Of a DNA stretch of 64,000 nt, positions 45,069 through 54,573 are shown one piece after another. The stretch's first letter is position 1. Every line of letters begins with the position of its first letter. Made by a program: the position numbers and the translations under genes. The stretch spans positions 310,001-374,000 of the forward strand of contig NZ_VOHQ01000001.1 of assembly GCF_009192765.1 (NCBI RefSeq), in the 5' to 3' direction. This stretch comes from Agriterribacter humi (GTDB taxonomy: Bacteria > Bacteroidota > Bacteroidia > Chitinophagales > Chitinophagaceae). The notes below the pieces were generated by a model. It was not told the origin of the DNA and did not search any database. It worked only from the letters and a program-made list of their open reading frames with translations.

Positions 45069-45186
45069 TCCAATAAGAATTTCCCCACTTTTAATCAAAA
45101 TGTTGCAGTTCCTATTTCGTAAGTTGTTGATTTCTTGTGATCGTCTTCGTACGTATTTTTAGTTTTTGAACAGGTTCTAATTATTG

Positions 45187-45915
45187 TTATCTCCTGCTCT
45201 CAATGGTATAAACGAAGCTGTCGGCCCTGTAAAAACCCAGGTTATATTCAATAGGACGTTCCCCCTGGTCAAAAACAAACCTTTTTCTGCACAGTACAGG
45301 AGTACCCGGAGTAAGATTCAATTTACCTGCGATGAATTTATCGGCCGCTTTTGCAGTAATTTCTTCTTTAGAAAGGCTGGCTACCACCAGGTGATCTTTT
45401 TCTAATATTTCATACAGCGGTCTTTGAAAATCTTCCTTTCCTGTAAGCCCAACACGCGGATGAAAATAGGAGACAAAATACACAAAAGGGCCCTCGGGGC
45501 GTCCCCTTAACCTTTCCATTTTCAAAACCTTTTTATTTGCCCTGATCTCGAAAAAATTAGCTACCGTTTCTTCCGGTCTAACCCAGCTCAGTTTGAGTTC
45601 AAAATTTTTAATGGGTATCTTCCGGGCTGCCATTTCCTGGGAAAAACTTAGCCAATTAACCGATTTTGAGCTTACTATACTGTTGCTAACCTTCGTTCCA
45701 ACACCTTTTTTCCTTATAAGCAGCCCTTCATATACGAGCTTATTTATGGCCAGGCGTAAAGTGGTTCGGGATATAGCCAACTGTTTGGCAAGCTCAACTT
45801 CATTGGGCAGTAACTTTCCTTTTGCGTATTGCGGGTTACGTATGATCTTTCTCAAAAGCTCCTCCGCCTGTATGTGTAGTGGTATGTGGTTTTTGTGATC
45901 AATTGAAAAATTCAT
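45187..45915 (-). CDS. GntR family transcriptional regulator (HutC/UTRA type)
   Basis: The product has 242 residues. A winged helix (about 8-75: IPLHIQAEELLRKIIRN, then LPNEVELAKQLAISRTTLR) precedes a UTRA effector domain (about 95-235: VLKMERLRGRPEGPFVYFVS, then RPIEYNLGFYRADSF). UTRA regulators usually respond to a sugar phosphate or related metabolite and repress nearby catabolic genes. It is the only regulator of the locus in view and converges on the FG-GAP gene. Its likely operators are the GT-N4-AC palindromes at 21071 and 41230; none is seen in its own upstream region, so autoregulation is not indicated. Confidence 0.93.
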   Translation of the reverse strand: MNFSIDHKNHIPLHIQAEELLRKIIRNPQYAKGKLLPNEVELAKQLAISRTTLRLAINKLVYEGLLIRKKGVGTKVSNSIVSSKSVNWLSFSQEMAARKIPIKNFELKLSWVRPEETVANFFEIRANKKVLKMERLRGRPEGPFVYFVSYFHPRVGLTGKEDFQRPLYEILEKDHLVVASLSKEEITAKAADKFIAGKLNLTPGTPVLCRKRFVFDQGERPIEYNLGFYRADSFVYTIESRR

Positions 45916-46012
45916 GTCTGAAATGTTGGTGCAATATTACATTTTTTATAGAATAATATATTAAATACAAATTGGATGCATTGAAGGGAACGATTTTTGA
46001 AAGTTAATTTTT

Positions 46013-46267
46013 ATGACACTGCATGAAATAAATCAACAGCTAAAAAATGCTGATGCAACCGAAGTCCGGAATCTCGCCATTGAATTTGACAGAACCCTGC
46101 AGGAACTTTGCTATGTTCATGATGACTACAAACGCTTCAATGAGCAGTACCGCTCCGATATCAATGATCTAAAATCGAGCAAAGCGCCGGAGAACGGCAA
46201 TGAACTGTACTGGTATATAGAAGCCGTTATTGAAATTGGGGGAAAGTTAAAAAATGGCAATGGTTAA
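46013..46267 (+). CDS. Hypothetical protein, 84 aa
   Basis: A small acidic helical protein (MTLHEINQQLKNADATEVRN, then EFDRTLQELCYVHDDYKRFN) with coiled-coil character and no signal peptide. No family is recognised. It has its own short upstream region, divergent from the GntR gene, and is followed by the terminator of the convergent tRNA. Confidence 0.5.
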   Translation: MTLHEINQQLKNADATEVRNLAIEFDRTLQELCYVHDDYKRFNEQYRSDINDLKSSKAPENGNELYWYIEAVIEIGGKLKNGNG

Positions 46268-46318
46268 ATACATTATGAATACCAACGGCGGGATCCTGCT
46301 TTTTTGCAAAGCAAAAAA

Positions 46319-46343
46319 AATCCCGGCAATGCTTGCCGGGATT
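46319..46343 (-). terminator. Rho-independent terminator of tRNA-Lys
   Basis: AATCCCGGCA and TGCCGGGATT enclose a 5-nt loop. On the minus strand the stem is followed by a T-run (complement of 46313-46320), just 12 bp after the tRNA 3' end. Confidence 0.85.
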
Positions 46344-46355
46344 GGGTTCACTGCG

Positions 46356-46428
<73 letters not shown>

Positions 46429-46685
46429 TGATGGGCGCAAAAATATCAAAATACTTTTATAAGTATAAAAATTATTATGCCCGCCGGGAAGTACCAATTT
46501 ATATTTATGCGGCGCCACTTCCTTTACCGGAATAACCCTGAGGAAATTTTCTGAGAAAATATATTGCTTCTTAACCGGTTCAACATACATGAGGCAAGCC
46601 GTGCTGAAACTGATGCGGGAACTGAATGTACGGGAACTTTCATTTTCATAAGCTTTTCCATTCTTTACTTAAATTGCATGCTGAT

Positions 46686-47552
46686 ATGGCCCAACCAACT
46701 GATACGGTAAAACTAGTTGAATGCCCGCGCGATGCCATGCAGGGCTGGAAGCATTTTATTTCAACCCAACAAAAAATAGATTATATCAATGCATTATTGA
46801 AAGTAGGGTTTGACACGATAGATTTCGGAAGCTTTGTATCGCCCAAAGCCATACCACAAATGGCAGATACACATGAGGTGATAAAGCAACTGGATATTTC
46901 CGGCACAAACACAAAATTACTGGCCATAGTAGCCAATGAACGCGGGGCAGAAGAAGCGGTGCAATACGATGAAATTAGCTGCCTTGGTTTTCCCTTTTCT
47001 GTTTCCGAAACATTTCAACTGCGCAATACCAACAGCACCATTGCCGAATCACTTACAAGGGTAGAAGCGATACAGCAACTTTGCATTAAACACAAAAAGC
47101 AACTGGTAATATACCTTTCCATGGGGTTTGGAAATCCTTATGGCGACCCGTACAACGAAAACATTGTATTTAACTGGGCCAATACCATACAACAATTAGA
47201 CATCAATATTATTTCCCTTGCAGATACTGTTGGACTGGCAACTCCCGAACAGGTAAATCATATTACGGGGCATTTGGTTAGAACACTACCGGCTATTGAA
47301 ATTGGCGTGCACCTGCATTCTACGCCTGTTCACCGCGCACATAAAATTGATGCGGCATTTAAGGCGGGATGCCGCCGCTTTGATGGAGCATTGATGGGCG
47401 TTGGCGGTTGCCCGATGGCTAATGATGACCTGGTAGGTAATATGGATACGGAACAAATGATCGCGTATTTCTCAAAATTGAAATTATGCAACCAAATCAA
47501 TACAGAAGCCCTGCAGCAAAGCATTATTATGGCCCAGACAATTTTTGTTTAG
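46686..47552 (+). CDS. Hydroxymethylglutaryl-CoA lyase
   Basis: The product has 288 residues from the ATG at 46686; 20 extra codons upstream are not conserved-looking. It cleaves HMG-CoA to acetyl-CoA and acetoacetate in leucine breakdown. It is a TIM-barrel of the HMGL-like family: LVECPRDAMQG (catalytic Arg-Asp), FGSFVSPKAIPQMAD (about 47-61), GVHLHSTP (metal His, near 204) and GVGGCPMANDDLVGNMDTE with the mobile-loop cysteine (near 240). Some positions differ from the classic signatures (VEVGPRDGLQN), so substrate preference is slightly uncertain. Its stop is immediately followed by the GSCFA gene. Confidence 0.87.
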   Translation: MAQPTDTVKLVECPRDAMQGWKHFISTQQKIDYINALLKVGFDTIDFGSFVSPKAIPQMADTHEVIKQLDISGTNTKLLAIVANERGAEEAVQYDEISCLGFPFSVSETFQLRNTNSTIAESLTRVEAIQQLCIKHKKQLVIYLSMGFGNPYGDPYNENIVFNWANTIQQLDINIISLADTVGLATPEQVNHITGHLVRTLPAIEIGVHLHSTPVHRAHKIDAAFKAGCRRFDGALMGVGGCPMANDDLVGNMDTEQMIAYFSKLKLCNQINTEALQQSIIMAQTIFV

Positions 47553-47553
47553 C

Positions 47554-48567
47554 ATGACGAACTTCAGATTAACATTGAACATACCGCCCTTTACACAAAA
47601 AATTAATCACAGGCACAAGCTGTTTTTATCGGGCTCCTGCTTTACAGAACATATTACCAAACAACTCAGCAATAATAAGTTTACCACAATTGAAAATCCA
47701 AATGGTATTCTTTTCAATCCGGCCAGCATTGCAGCATCTGTAGTATCTTATATAGAGCAAAAACTGTATAGCGAGGATGACTTGTTTTATTACAATGAGC
47801 TTTGGAACAGTTGGGATCATCACAGCCGTTTTTCAGACCCCGATCAGCTAACTGCGTTAAAGCAAATCAATGCTTCACAGCAGGCCGCACACGCGTTTTT
47901 AAAACAGGCCGACTGGCTGATACTTACTTTAGGATCAGCATTTGTATATGAATGGATAGAAAAGCCATCACCATTATACCCGGTAAAAAACAGGGATAAT
48001 GATATTGTAGCCAATTGCCATAAAGTACCCACAAACAGGTTCAGGAAAAGGCTGCTGACCACCGAAGAGATATTCACGGTATTGGATAACCTCCGGTACA
48101 GGCTAATGCTGTTTAATCCCAGCATTAAAGTTATATATACCATAAGCCCGGTACGCCATGCCAGGGATGGTTTGGTTGAGAATAATAAAAGCAAAGCCAT
48201 ATTGATACAGGCTGTTCATCATATGGTTGAAAAATTTGAAAATCATTTTTATTTCCCGGCTTATGAACTGGTAATTGATGACCTGCGGGATTATCGTTTT
48301 TACGCGGAAGACATGGTGCATCCCAATTACCTGGCCACGGCCTATGTATGGGAGAAATTTACCGCTGCATGTATTGATCCATCCTGTTATGCATTAATGA
48401 AGGAAATGGAAAAGATCAATATCGCCGTAAAACATCGTCCTTTCAATCCTGCATCTGCGGCACACCGGCAATTTTTAAGCAGTTATTTTACCAAAGTTCA
48501 GGCATTGCAGGATCAATACCCTAATTTAAATTTTACAGAGGAGCTGAAGCACTTTAGCTGCAATTAA
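47554..48567 (+). CDS. GSCFA domain protein
   Basis: The product has 337 residues from the ATG at 47554, one base after the preceding stop. The family signature is present as SGSCFTEHI (residues 30-38; GSCFT in place of GSCFA). WLILTLGSAFVYEW and YTISPVRHARDG follow, and EDMVHPNYLATAYVWEKF (near 252) looks like the Asp-x-x-His end of an SGNH-type hydrolase. GSCFA proteins are widespread in Bacteroidota with no established reaction; esterase-like chemistry is inferred. It has no signal peptide. It converges with the ABC permease and overlaps it by 4 bp. Confidence 0.88.
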   Translation: MTNFRLTLNIPPFTQKINHRHKLFLSGSCFTEHITKQLSNNKFTTIENPNGILFNPASIAASVVSYIEQKLYSEDDLFYYNELWNSWDHHSRFSDPDQLTALKQINASQQAAHAFLKQADWLILTLGSAFVYEWIEKPSPLYPVKNRDNDIVANCHKVPTNRFRKRLLTTEEIFTVLDNLRYRLMLFNPSIKVIYTISPVRHARDGLVENNKSKAILIQAVHHMVEKFENHFYFPAYELVIDDLRDYRFYAEDMVHPNYLATAYVWEKFTAACIDPSCYALMKEMEKINIAVKHRPFNPASAAHRQFLSSYFTKVQALQDQYPNLNFTEELKHFSCN

Positions 48568-51125
48568 ACTTCTTTTCTCAATATTTCTAATGGCGGCATA
48601 TTCACTACTCCCCTGCTGTTAAACAGTCCTATGGCAACTGTAAGTAAGGATACGGAGAGGAATAATATAAGTATGGGCATGAACGAGGGACTAAAAGCAG
48701 CGTCAAAACTATACCTGGCCAAAGCCCAGCTACCCGCAAGCGAAAGCAATATGCCGGTGCCGGCAGCAAGCGCACCCAGGAAAAAATATTCCAGGCCGGC
48801 GATAATAAACAATTGTTTCCTGCTGGCGCCCAGCGTGCGCAATAATACGGTTTCCTGTATGCGCTGAAACTTACTTACATATACGGAAGCAATGAGCACG
48901 ATCAATCCTGTAATGATACTGAAAGCAGCCATGAACCGGATTACAAAACCAATTTTATCCAGTACCTCATCCAATACTTTTAATATAAGGCCCAGGTCAA
49001 TAATAGAAACATTGGGAAACCCGCGTACAACTGCCTGCTGAAAAGCCGCAGAGGCTTCGTTCGAAGACACCCGGGTAACGAGCACATGAAACTGTGGCGC
49101 TGTTTCCAGTACACCAACAGGAAAAATAACACGGAAATTGGTTTGCACGCGCCTCCAGTCTACATCCCTGAAGCTGCCCACTATCGTTGGTATTAATGCT
49201 CCCTGCACATTGAACAAAATACTATCCCCAATGGATACCCTAAGTCTTTGCGCATATCTTTCTTCCAGCGATATGTAAATATTATCGCCCGGTGCGTATT
49301 TTTTAGTTCCCAGTTTGCCGGCGGTTATTTTTTCGGTGTTGGTCAATGAATCGCGGTAAGTAACACGCAACTCTCCTTCAAATGCCCCTGGCCGGATACC
49401 GGATGCGGAATCGCTTTTCGCTTCTGCTGCATTCATTCCGTTTATTTCTTCTATGCGCATGGTAACAATAGGCACATCCTGGTATACGGGCAGATGATAT
49501 TGTTTTACAAGCTTTGCTACAGCATCTTTCTGGCTGGTTTGAATATCAAACAACACCATATTAGGCTGGTTATTACTGGCCGACATGGATACACGGCTCA
49601 TGAGTATGTCCTGTATAAAATAAAGCGTGCCGATAAAAAGTGTACCTAAACCTATCGTAACTACCAATAGTATCGTTTGATTATTGGGACGATACAAATT
49701 AGCAAACCCCTGCCGCCATAAATAATTCAGGCCCGATGGGAAAAACCGGCGTACAGCACCGCGCAACACCACAGCTACGGCCGTGAGCAGCAAAAAAGCT
49801 GCGAGTATACCTGCTGTAAAAACAAGCGCCTGCGGCCAGCTTTGCATCTGCAATCGTGCAAATAAGGCGATAAAAAAAAGGATAACAGCAAACAACAGGA
49901 TCTGCCAGGGGTTACGCCATGCCGGCACCTGCTCAACAGATACCCGTAAAGTATATAGCGGAGAAATGCTGCGAATGGAAAGCAAAGGCAGCAATCCAAA
50001 CAAAAACGATATGACAATCCCCAACCCTACTCCTTTGGCAATGGATGGCCATGAAACAGAAGTACTGATATCCAAAGGTAAAATATCTTTCAATACAAAA
50101 GGTAAGGCCTGCTGCGCCGCTGTTCCTAAAAATGCTCCTGTTACTGCGCCTATCAGTCCAAGCACGGTTATTTGTATAAGATAGATCAGAAAGGTTTGTT
50201 TTGTACTGGCGCCCAGGCAACGCAGTATGGCAATAGCCGGTATTTTTTCGCGGACGTAAATATTAATGGAACTGGCTACCCCGATACAACCTAATAATAA
50301 AGCTATAAAACCAATAAGTGTAAGAAATTGTGAAACATCCTCGAATTGCCTGCCGGTATCTCTTTTACGGGATTCAGCCGTTTCATAATCCAGTCCCTTG
50401 TTTTCAAGTGTGGAATCCACAGCAGCAAGTTGCTTATCCATTTCTGCCTGGGCATCGTACCGGAAATAAAAGCTATACGTAAACCTGCTTCCTTTTTGCA
50501 GCAGCCCGGTTTGTTGCAGGTATTGAAAAGGGATATATACCGGCGGAGCAATAGTGGTTGAAAGCCCGGAGCGGCCGGGTGCCTGTGTAAGCATGCCGGC
50601 TATAACAAAACTAAGCTCGCCTACGCGAATGGAATCACCCACTTTTGCATCAAACTGCAGCATCAGTGTTTTGTCTACCAATGCCTGTTTCCCTTTGCGA
50701 AAATCAATACCTGCTGCCGCCGGAACTGTTTCAAAACGGCCATAATAAGGGTAATCTCCTTCAAGCGCCAATACCTGCACTAATCTTGTTCCATTATTTT
50801 TTGTAAAATAAACCATGGAGGCAAACCTGCATTCCTGCGAACGCTGGTCGCCCAGGGTATCCAGCATGTTTTGTATGGTGGAGTCAGGCGCCTTATTGCT
50901 TTCAATAACCAAATCGGAACCCAATAATTCTTTTGCCTGGTTGTTGATATCGTTGCGTACATGATCGCCCAGTGAAAAAATGGCTACGAGCGCTGCAATA
51001 CCAAGTACAATAGAAGACATGAACAGCAACAGCCTGGAACGGTTACGGCGGCTGTCGCGCCATGCCATGGTTAAAAGCCAGGGGATATTCAGTTTTTTTT
51101 TGGGTAAAAATTGATCTGTGCTCAT
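48564..51125 (-). CDS. ABC transporter permease, YbbP/FtsX type
   Basis: The product has 853 residues. It has an N-terminal membrane helix (LLLFMSSIVLGIAALVAIFS), a large periplasmic MacB-like domain (about 50-250), a block of helices (about 265-500), a second periplasmic domain (about 520-715) and a final helix cluster. The segments AILRCLGASTKQTFLIYLIQ and VLLRTLGASRKQLFIIAGLE are the paired coupling loops of FtsX permeases. With the ATPase 9 bp upstream it forms the YbbAP system, which in E. coli sits beside tesA, as here. It probably extracts lipids or hydrophobic compounds from the inner membrane; the substrate is unproven. Confidence 0.9.
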   Translation of the reverse strand: MSTDQFLPKKKLNIPWLLTMAWRDSRRNRSRLLLFMSSIVLGIAALVAIFSLGDHVRNDINNQAKELLGSDLVIESNKAPDSTIQNMLDTLGDQRSQECRFASMVYFTKNNGTRLVQVLALEGDYPYYGRFETVPAAAGIDFRKGKQALVDKTLMLQFDAKVGDSIRVGELSFVIAGMLTQAPGRSGLSTTIAPPVYIPFQYLQQTGLLQKGSRFTYSFYFRYDAQAEMDKQLAAVDSTLENKGLDYETAESRKRDTGRQFEDVSQFLTLIGFIALLLGCIGVASSINIYVREKIPAIAILRCLGASTKQTFLIYLIQITVLGLIGAVTGAFLGTAAQQALPFVLKDILPLDISTSVSWPSIAKGVGLGIVISFLFGLLPLLSIRSISPLYTLRVSVEQVPAWRNPWQILLFAVILFFIALFARLQMQSWPQALVFTAGILAAFLLLTAVAVVLRGAVRRFFPSGLNYLWRQGFANLYRPNNQTILLVVTIGLGTLFIGTLYFIQDILMSRVSMSASNNQPNMVLFDIQTSQKDAVAKLVKQYHLPVYQDVPIVTMRIEEINGMNAAEAKSDSASGIRPGAFEGELRVTYRDSLTNTEKITAGKLGTKKYAPGDNIYISLEERYAQRLRVSIGDSILFNVQGALIPTIVGSFRDVDWRRVQTNFRVIFPVGVLETAPQFHVLVTRVSSNEASAAFQQAVVRGFPNVSIIDLGLILKVLDEVLDKIGFVIRFMAAFSIITGLIVLIASVYVSKFQRIQETVLLRTLGASRKQLFIIAGLEYFFLGALAAGTGILLSLAGSWALARYSFDAAFSPSFMPILILFLSVSLLTVAIGLFNSRGVVNMPPLEILRKEV

Positions 51126-51134
51126 GTATAATTT

Positions 51135-51836
51135 TTAAACCGCCAGTGTTGTATTGCTGGTGCGTTCGTCTGCAATAATATGCCCGCCTTTTAAACGAAT
51201 GATGCGTTGGGTACTCTCTGCCAGTTCGGAATTGTGGGTAACAATGATCAATGTGGTTCCGGCTTCCCTGTTCAGCTCAAAAAGCAAAGGCACGATCTTT
51301 CCGCTTGTTTCATCATCTAAATTACCGGTAGGTTCATCGGCAAACAATATTTTAGGATTGGTAGAAAAAGCTCTTGCTATGGAAACCCGTTGTTGCTCCC
51401 CTCCTGATAATTGTGCCGGGTAATGATGTAAACGATCTGCCAATCCTACTTTTTCAAGTAGTGTTACAGACCGGGAACGAATATTTTTTTCTCCCTGTAG
51501 TTCCAAAGGAACCATTACGTTTTCAAGAGCCGTAAGCGTAGGCATCAGTTGAAAATTCTGGAAAATGAACCCTATATAACGATTACGGATAAATGCTCTT
51601 TCATCTTCACTCCTGTCATCAAGCTTTAACTTATTCAGTTCAATTGTACCGGTACTGGCCCTGTCGAGCCCGGCACATAAGCCCAGCAACGTGGTTTTCC
51701 CGCTGCCCGAAGGTCCCACAATAGCTACAATAGAGCCCGCTTCCACTGTAAAATTAATGTCATGAAGCACGGTAAGCCTTTTAGTACCGCTTTGATAGGT
51801 TTTACTTACGTCATGTAAACTGAGTATAGTATCCAT
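51135..51836 (-). CDS. ABC transporter ATP-binding protein, YbbA/LolD type
   Basis: The product has 233 residues from the ATG at 51836; an upstream ATG would add 11. All ATPase motifs are present: Walker A GPSGSGKTT (near 40), Q-loop FIFQNFQLMPTLT, signature LSGGEQQRVSIARAF (near 145), Walker B ILFADEPTGNLD and the H-loop His in IIVTHN. The MacB/LolD-like sequence and close coupling (9 bp) with the FtsX-type permease assign it to that transporter. The gene is divergent from the TesA-like esterase, separated by about 117 bp. Confidence 0.94.
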   Translation of the reverse strand: MDTILSLHDVSKTYQSGTKRLTVLHDINFTVEAGSIVAIVGPSGSGKTTLLGLCAGLDRASTGTIELNKLKLDDRSEDERAFIRNRYIGFIFQNFQLMPTLTALENVMVPLELQGEKNIRSRSVTLLEKVGLADRLHHYPAQLSGGEQQRVSIARAFSTNPKILFADEPTGNLDDETSGKIVPLLFELNREAGTTLIIVTHNSELAESTQRIIRLKGGHIIADERTSNTTLAV

Positions 51837-51953
51837 TTGTGATTTTATTTTGAAAGAAGCAGCATTCAAATTACTATGTTTGGGTAAGCGCTCTTTAAAT
51901 TAATGTATTTTTAAAATATACTTAACAGCTTTATAGAATAAATTAGTGATGTT

Positions 51954-52631
51954 ATGCTGAAAATAAAACCGTATGGAATATTACTGCTGATATTATGTGC
52001 AGCCTGCAGCAACCCAAATTCAACACCGGCAGGCACTGCAAAAGACAGTATTCAAAAAGAAACGCCACCGCCTTCATCTTCAATAAAAAATATCATTTTT
52101 TTTGGAAATAGTCTCACTGCAGGTTATGGACTTGACCTTTCTGAGGCTTATCCCGCATTGATTCAGGCTAAAATTGATTCATTAAACCTCCCTTACAAAG
52201 TTATTAATGCAGGACTAAGCGGTGAAACCACAGCCGGTGGCAGCAGCAGGATTGACTGGATATTGAAGCAACCTGTACATGTTTTTGTACTTGAATTAGG
52301 CGGGAACGATGGTTTGCGTGGAATACCGCTTGAAGAAACCGCCAAAAACCTGCAACAGATATTAGATAAAGTAAAAGAAAAATACCCCGATGTAAAGCTA
52401 ATGCTCACAGGTATGCGGGTTCCGCCTAATATGGGGAAGCCGTACAGTGAAAACTTCCACAAAATCTTCGGAGATCTGGCAAGCAGCAACAAAATTGCCT
52501 TTCTGCCCTTTTTGCTGGAAGGCGTAGGTGGTGAGCCAGGGCTGAACCAGTCCGACGGCATACACCCCACAGCCGAAGGACAAAAGATAGTGGCTGAAAA
52601 TGTTTGGGCTGTGCTGAAAGAATTGCTGTAA
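51954..52631 (+). CDS. Arylesterase/TesA-like SGNH hydrolase, lipoprotein
   Basis: The product has 225 residues. A lipoprotein signal (GILLLILCAAC) is followed by a Ser/Pro linker and the SGNH fold: block I FFGNSLTAGYG (Ser nucleophile; GNS in place of GDS), block II INAGLSGETTAGG, block III ELGGNDGLRG and block V SDGIHPTAEGQ (Asp and His). It hydrolyses acyl esters or thioesters in the envelope. The tesA-ybbA-ybbP neighbourhood is retained, as in Proteobacteria, which suggests a shared role in lipid handling. Confidence 0.92.
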   Translation: MLKIKPYGILLLILCAACSNPNSTPAGTAKDSIQKETPPPSSSIKNIIFFGNSLTAGYGLDLSEAYPALIQAKIDSLNLPYKVINAGLSGETTAGGSSRIDWILKQPVHVFVLELGGNDGLRGIPLEETAKNLQQILDKVKEKYPDVKLMLTGMRVPPNMGKPYSENFHKIFGDLASSNKIAFLPFLLEGVGGEPGLNQSDGIHPTAEGQKIVAENVWAVLKELL

Positions 52632-52749
52632 GCAAGAAAGCAATATACAAGGGAACGATATGATCACATCCACTTTTAATATAACATTTACCAAGCTCAG
52701 TCATTTCTTATCTTTGCACTGTTACAGCTACAAATAGCACACAGAAACA

Positions 52750-53055
52750 ATGGCAACATTTTCAGAACTTATTAATGGCGACAAACCGGTGTTGGTTGAT
52801 TTTTATGCCACATGGTGCGGTCCCTGCAAGATGATGACACCGATCCTTGAAACTTTAAAGAAAAGTATCGGCGATGCGGCTACCATCATAAAAATAGATG
52901 TAGATAAAAATACACAAACCGCTGCTGCCTACCAGGTGCAGGGTGTACCCACACTTATTTTATTTAAGCAGGGAAAAGTATTGTGGCGTCAATCCGGCGT
53001 TGTACAGTCCAATCAGCTTCAACAAATCATTAATCAATATAATGGTAATGCATAG
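52750..53055 (+). CDS. trxA: Thioredoxin
   Basis: The product has 101 residues, a single cytoplasmic thioredoxin domain. The redox site is FYATWCGPCKMM (Cys 29 and 32), with the cis-Pro loop GVPTLILFKQGK near 74. It reduces protein disulphides at the expense of NADPH through thioredoxin reductase, which is not in the window. The stop codon overlaps the start of the following secreted rhodanese-thioredoxin gene by 14 bp, so translation is probably coupled. Confidence 0.96.
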   Translation: MATFSELINGDKPVLVDFYATWCGPCKMMTPILETLKKSIGDAATIIKIDVDKNTQTAAAYQVQGVPTLILFKQGKVLWRQSGVVQSNQLQQIINQYNGNA

Positions 53056-53779
53056 ATTATTTATCCTGCCCATCCTTTTTTTCGCAGTCTTTTCATTGAA
53101 CGTTGCAGCACAGGAAACCGGCGTACAGCTATTACCTGCAAAAGCGTTTGCGCAAAGCTTAGATTCAGTTCTGCAAAAACAAGTTGTTGATGTTCGAACA
53201 CCTGAAGAATTTCAATCCGGCCATATTGCAACAGCAAAGAATATCAATATTTATGACGCGGATTTTAAAGATCAGCTTAAAAAGCTAAACAAAGAAGAGC
53301 CTGTATTCGTTTACTGCAAGGTTGGTGGCAGAAGTGCGAAAGCCGCCAGAACATTGCATGAGCTGGGTTTTGCTACTGTGTTTGATTTGCAGGGTGGCAT
53401 TATGGCGTGGGAAAGCAATAAGCTTCCTTTAGCAGCAGTTGAGAAAGGCATTAAAAGCGAAGCAAACAGTTTTACACCGTCTGATTTTGATAAATTGCTT
53501 ACTGATAATAAAATATTACTGGTTGATTTTTATGCGCCCTGGTGCATTCCCTGCCGGCAAATGGAACCATCGCTGAAAAAGCTTTCAAAAGAATACAAAG
53601 ACAAAGTAATTTTTTCACGCATTGACCTGGATAAAGCCAAACCATTAGCCCGCAAGCTGAATATTGAAAGCATTCCCGTAATAGCGGTTTATAAAAACGG
53701 AAAGGAGCTTAAACGCGTTACAGGATTTCAGTCAACTTCGCAGCTCAGGGAATTGATAAAATATTTATTGAAGAGTTAA
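53042..53779 (+). CDS. Secreted rhodanese-thioredoxin fusion protein
   Basis: The product has 245 residues from the ATG at 53042; an ATG at 53048 is equally good. A signal peptide (HRLFILPILFFAVFSLNVAA) is followed by a rhodanese domain (about 25-130) with active-site loop VYCKVGGRSAKAA, whose Cys would carry a persulphide, and ALHELGF-type ending. A thioredoxin domain follows (about 140-245) with FYAPWCIPCRQME as CxxC and the cis-Pro segment IESIPVIAVYKNGK. It should act in the periplasm on thiols, disulphides or sulphane sulphur. It overlaps trxA by 14 bp. Confidence 0.93.
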   Translation: MVMHRLFILPILFFAVFSLNVAAQETGVQLLPAKAFAQSLDSVLQKQVVDVRTPEEFQSGHIATAKNINIYDADFKDQLKKLNKEEPVFVYCKVGGRSAKAARTLHELGFATVFDLQGGIMAWESNKLPLAAVEKGIKSEANSFTPSDFDKLLTDNKILLVDFYAPWCIPCRQMEPSLKKLSKEYKDKVIFSRIDLDKAKPLARKLNIESIPVIAVYKNGKELKRVTGFQSTSQLRELIKYLLKS

Positions 53780-53787
53780 AGCATTTG

Positions 53788-54573
53788 TTACCAGCTGCCA
53801 CCTGCACCGCCACCACCAAAACTACCACCGCCGAAACCACCAAAGCCACCAGAACTGCCGCCACCACTCCAGCCTCCGCCTCCCCGGCTTCCGCCGCCAC
53901 CCGGGAACCAAAATACAGGAGGGATGCCCGTTTCGCGGTAACCACGCCGGCTCATAAATGAACCTCCGCCCCCGCCCCCGCCAATGCGGGAAATGATAAT
54001 AACGATTATGAATATAATGAATATGATAAGTGGTAATGGTGCTCCTTTTTTCTTTCCCCTGTCTGCATATCCTTCAGGTGGCTGGTATTCGCCAACAGCA
54101 GCTTTCATAATAGCAGTGGTGCCTTCATCAATGCCCCGGTAATAATCATTGCCCCTGAAATTAGGGAGGATCTCATTTTCAACGATCTGCTTACAGGTTA
54201 TATCGGGCAAAGCGCCTTCCAATCCATAACCGGGCGCAATAAAAACCTTCCTGTCGTCTTTGGCAATTAAAAAAACTACGCCGTTATTAAATTCTTTATT
54301 GCCCACACCCCACTTGCGCCCCAATGCAGTAGCATATTCATATGGGTCGTAATCACCAACCGTTTTTACTATAACTACTACAATCTGGTTAGACGTAGTG
54401 TCGTCATAATTTTTTAATTTATGCTCAAGATTTTCCTGCTGTAGTTGAGTAAGTGTACCGGTATAATCGTTAACCAATCGTGGCGGATTTGGCGCAGCAG
54501 GAATGATTTTATCAACCTGTGCAGAAACACCAAGAGAGAGAAAGAACAATATGACGAATAAATACTTCTTCAT
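53788..54573 (-). CDS. TPM domain protein with Gly-rich tail, membrane-anchored
   Basis: The product has 261 residues. A signal peptide (MKKYLFVILFFLSLGVSAQ) is followed by a TPM domain (about 30-155), with LVNDYTGTLTQLQQENLEHK, NQIVVVIVKT and the metal-pocket-like APGYGLEGALPD. Then come a membrane segment (LIIFIIFIIVIIISRI, near 180-196) and a Gly/Ser-rich tail ending GGGAGGSW. TPM (Psb32/YgcG) proteins occur with LemA and have membrane-protein quality-control or phosphatase-like roles in some organisms. It is the third gene of a lemA-TPM-TPM group, 183 bp after the second. Confidence 0.92.
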   Translation of the reverse strand: MKKYLFVILFFLSLGVSAQVDKIIPAAPNPPRLVNDYTGTLTQLQQENLEHKLKNYDDTTSNQIVVVIVKTVGDYDPYEYATALGRKWGVGNKEFNNGVVFLIAKDDRKVFIAPGYGLEGALPDITCKQIVENEILPNFRGNDYYRGIDEGTTAIMKAAVGEYQPPEGYADRGKKKGAPLPLIIFIIFIIVIIISRIGGGGGGGSFMSRRGYRETGIPPVFWFPGGGGSRGGGGWSGGGSSGGFGGFGGGSFGGGGAGGSW

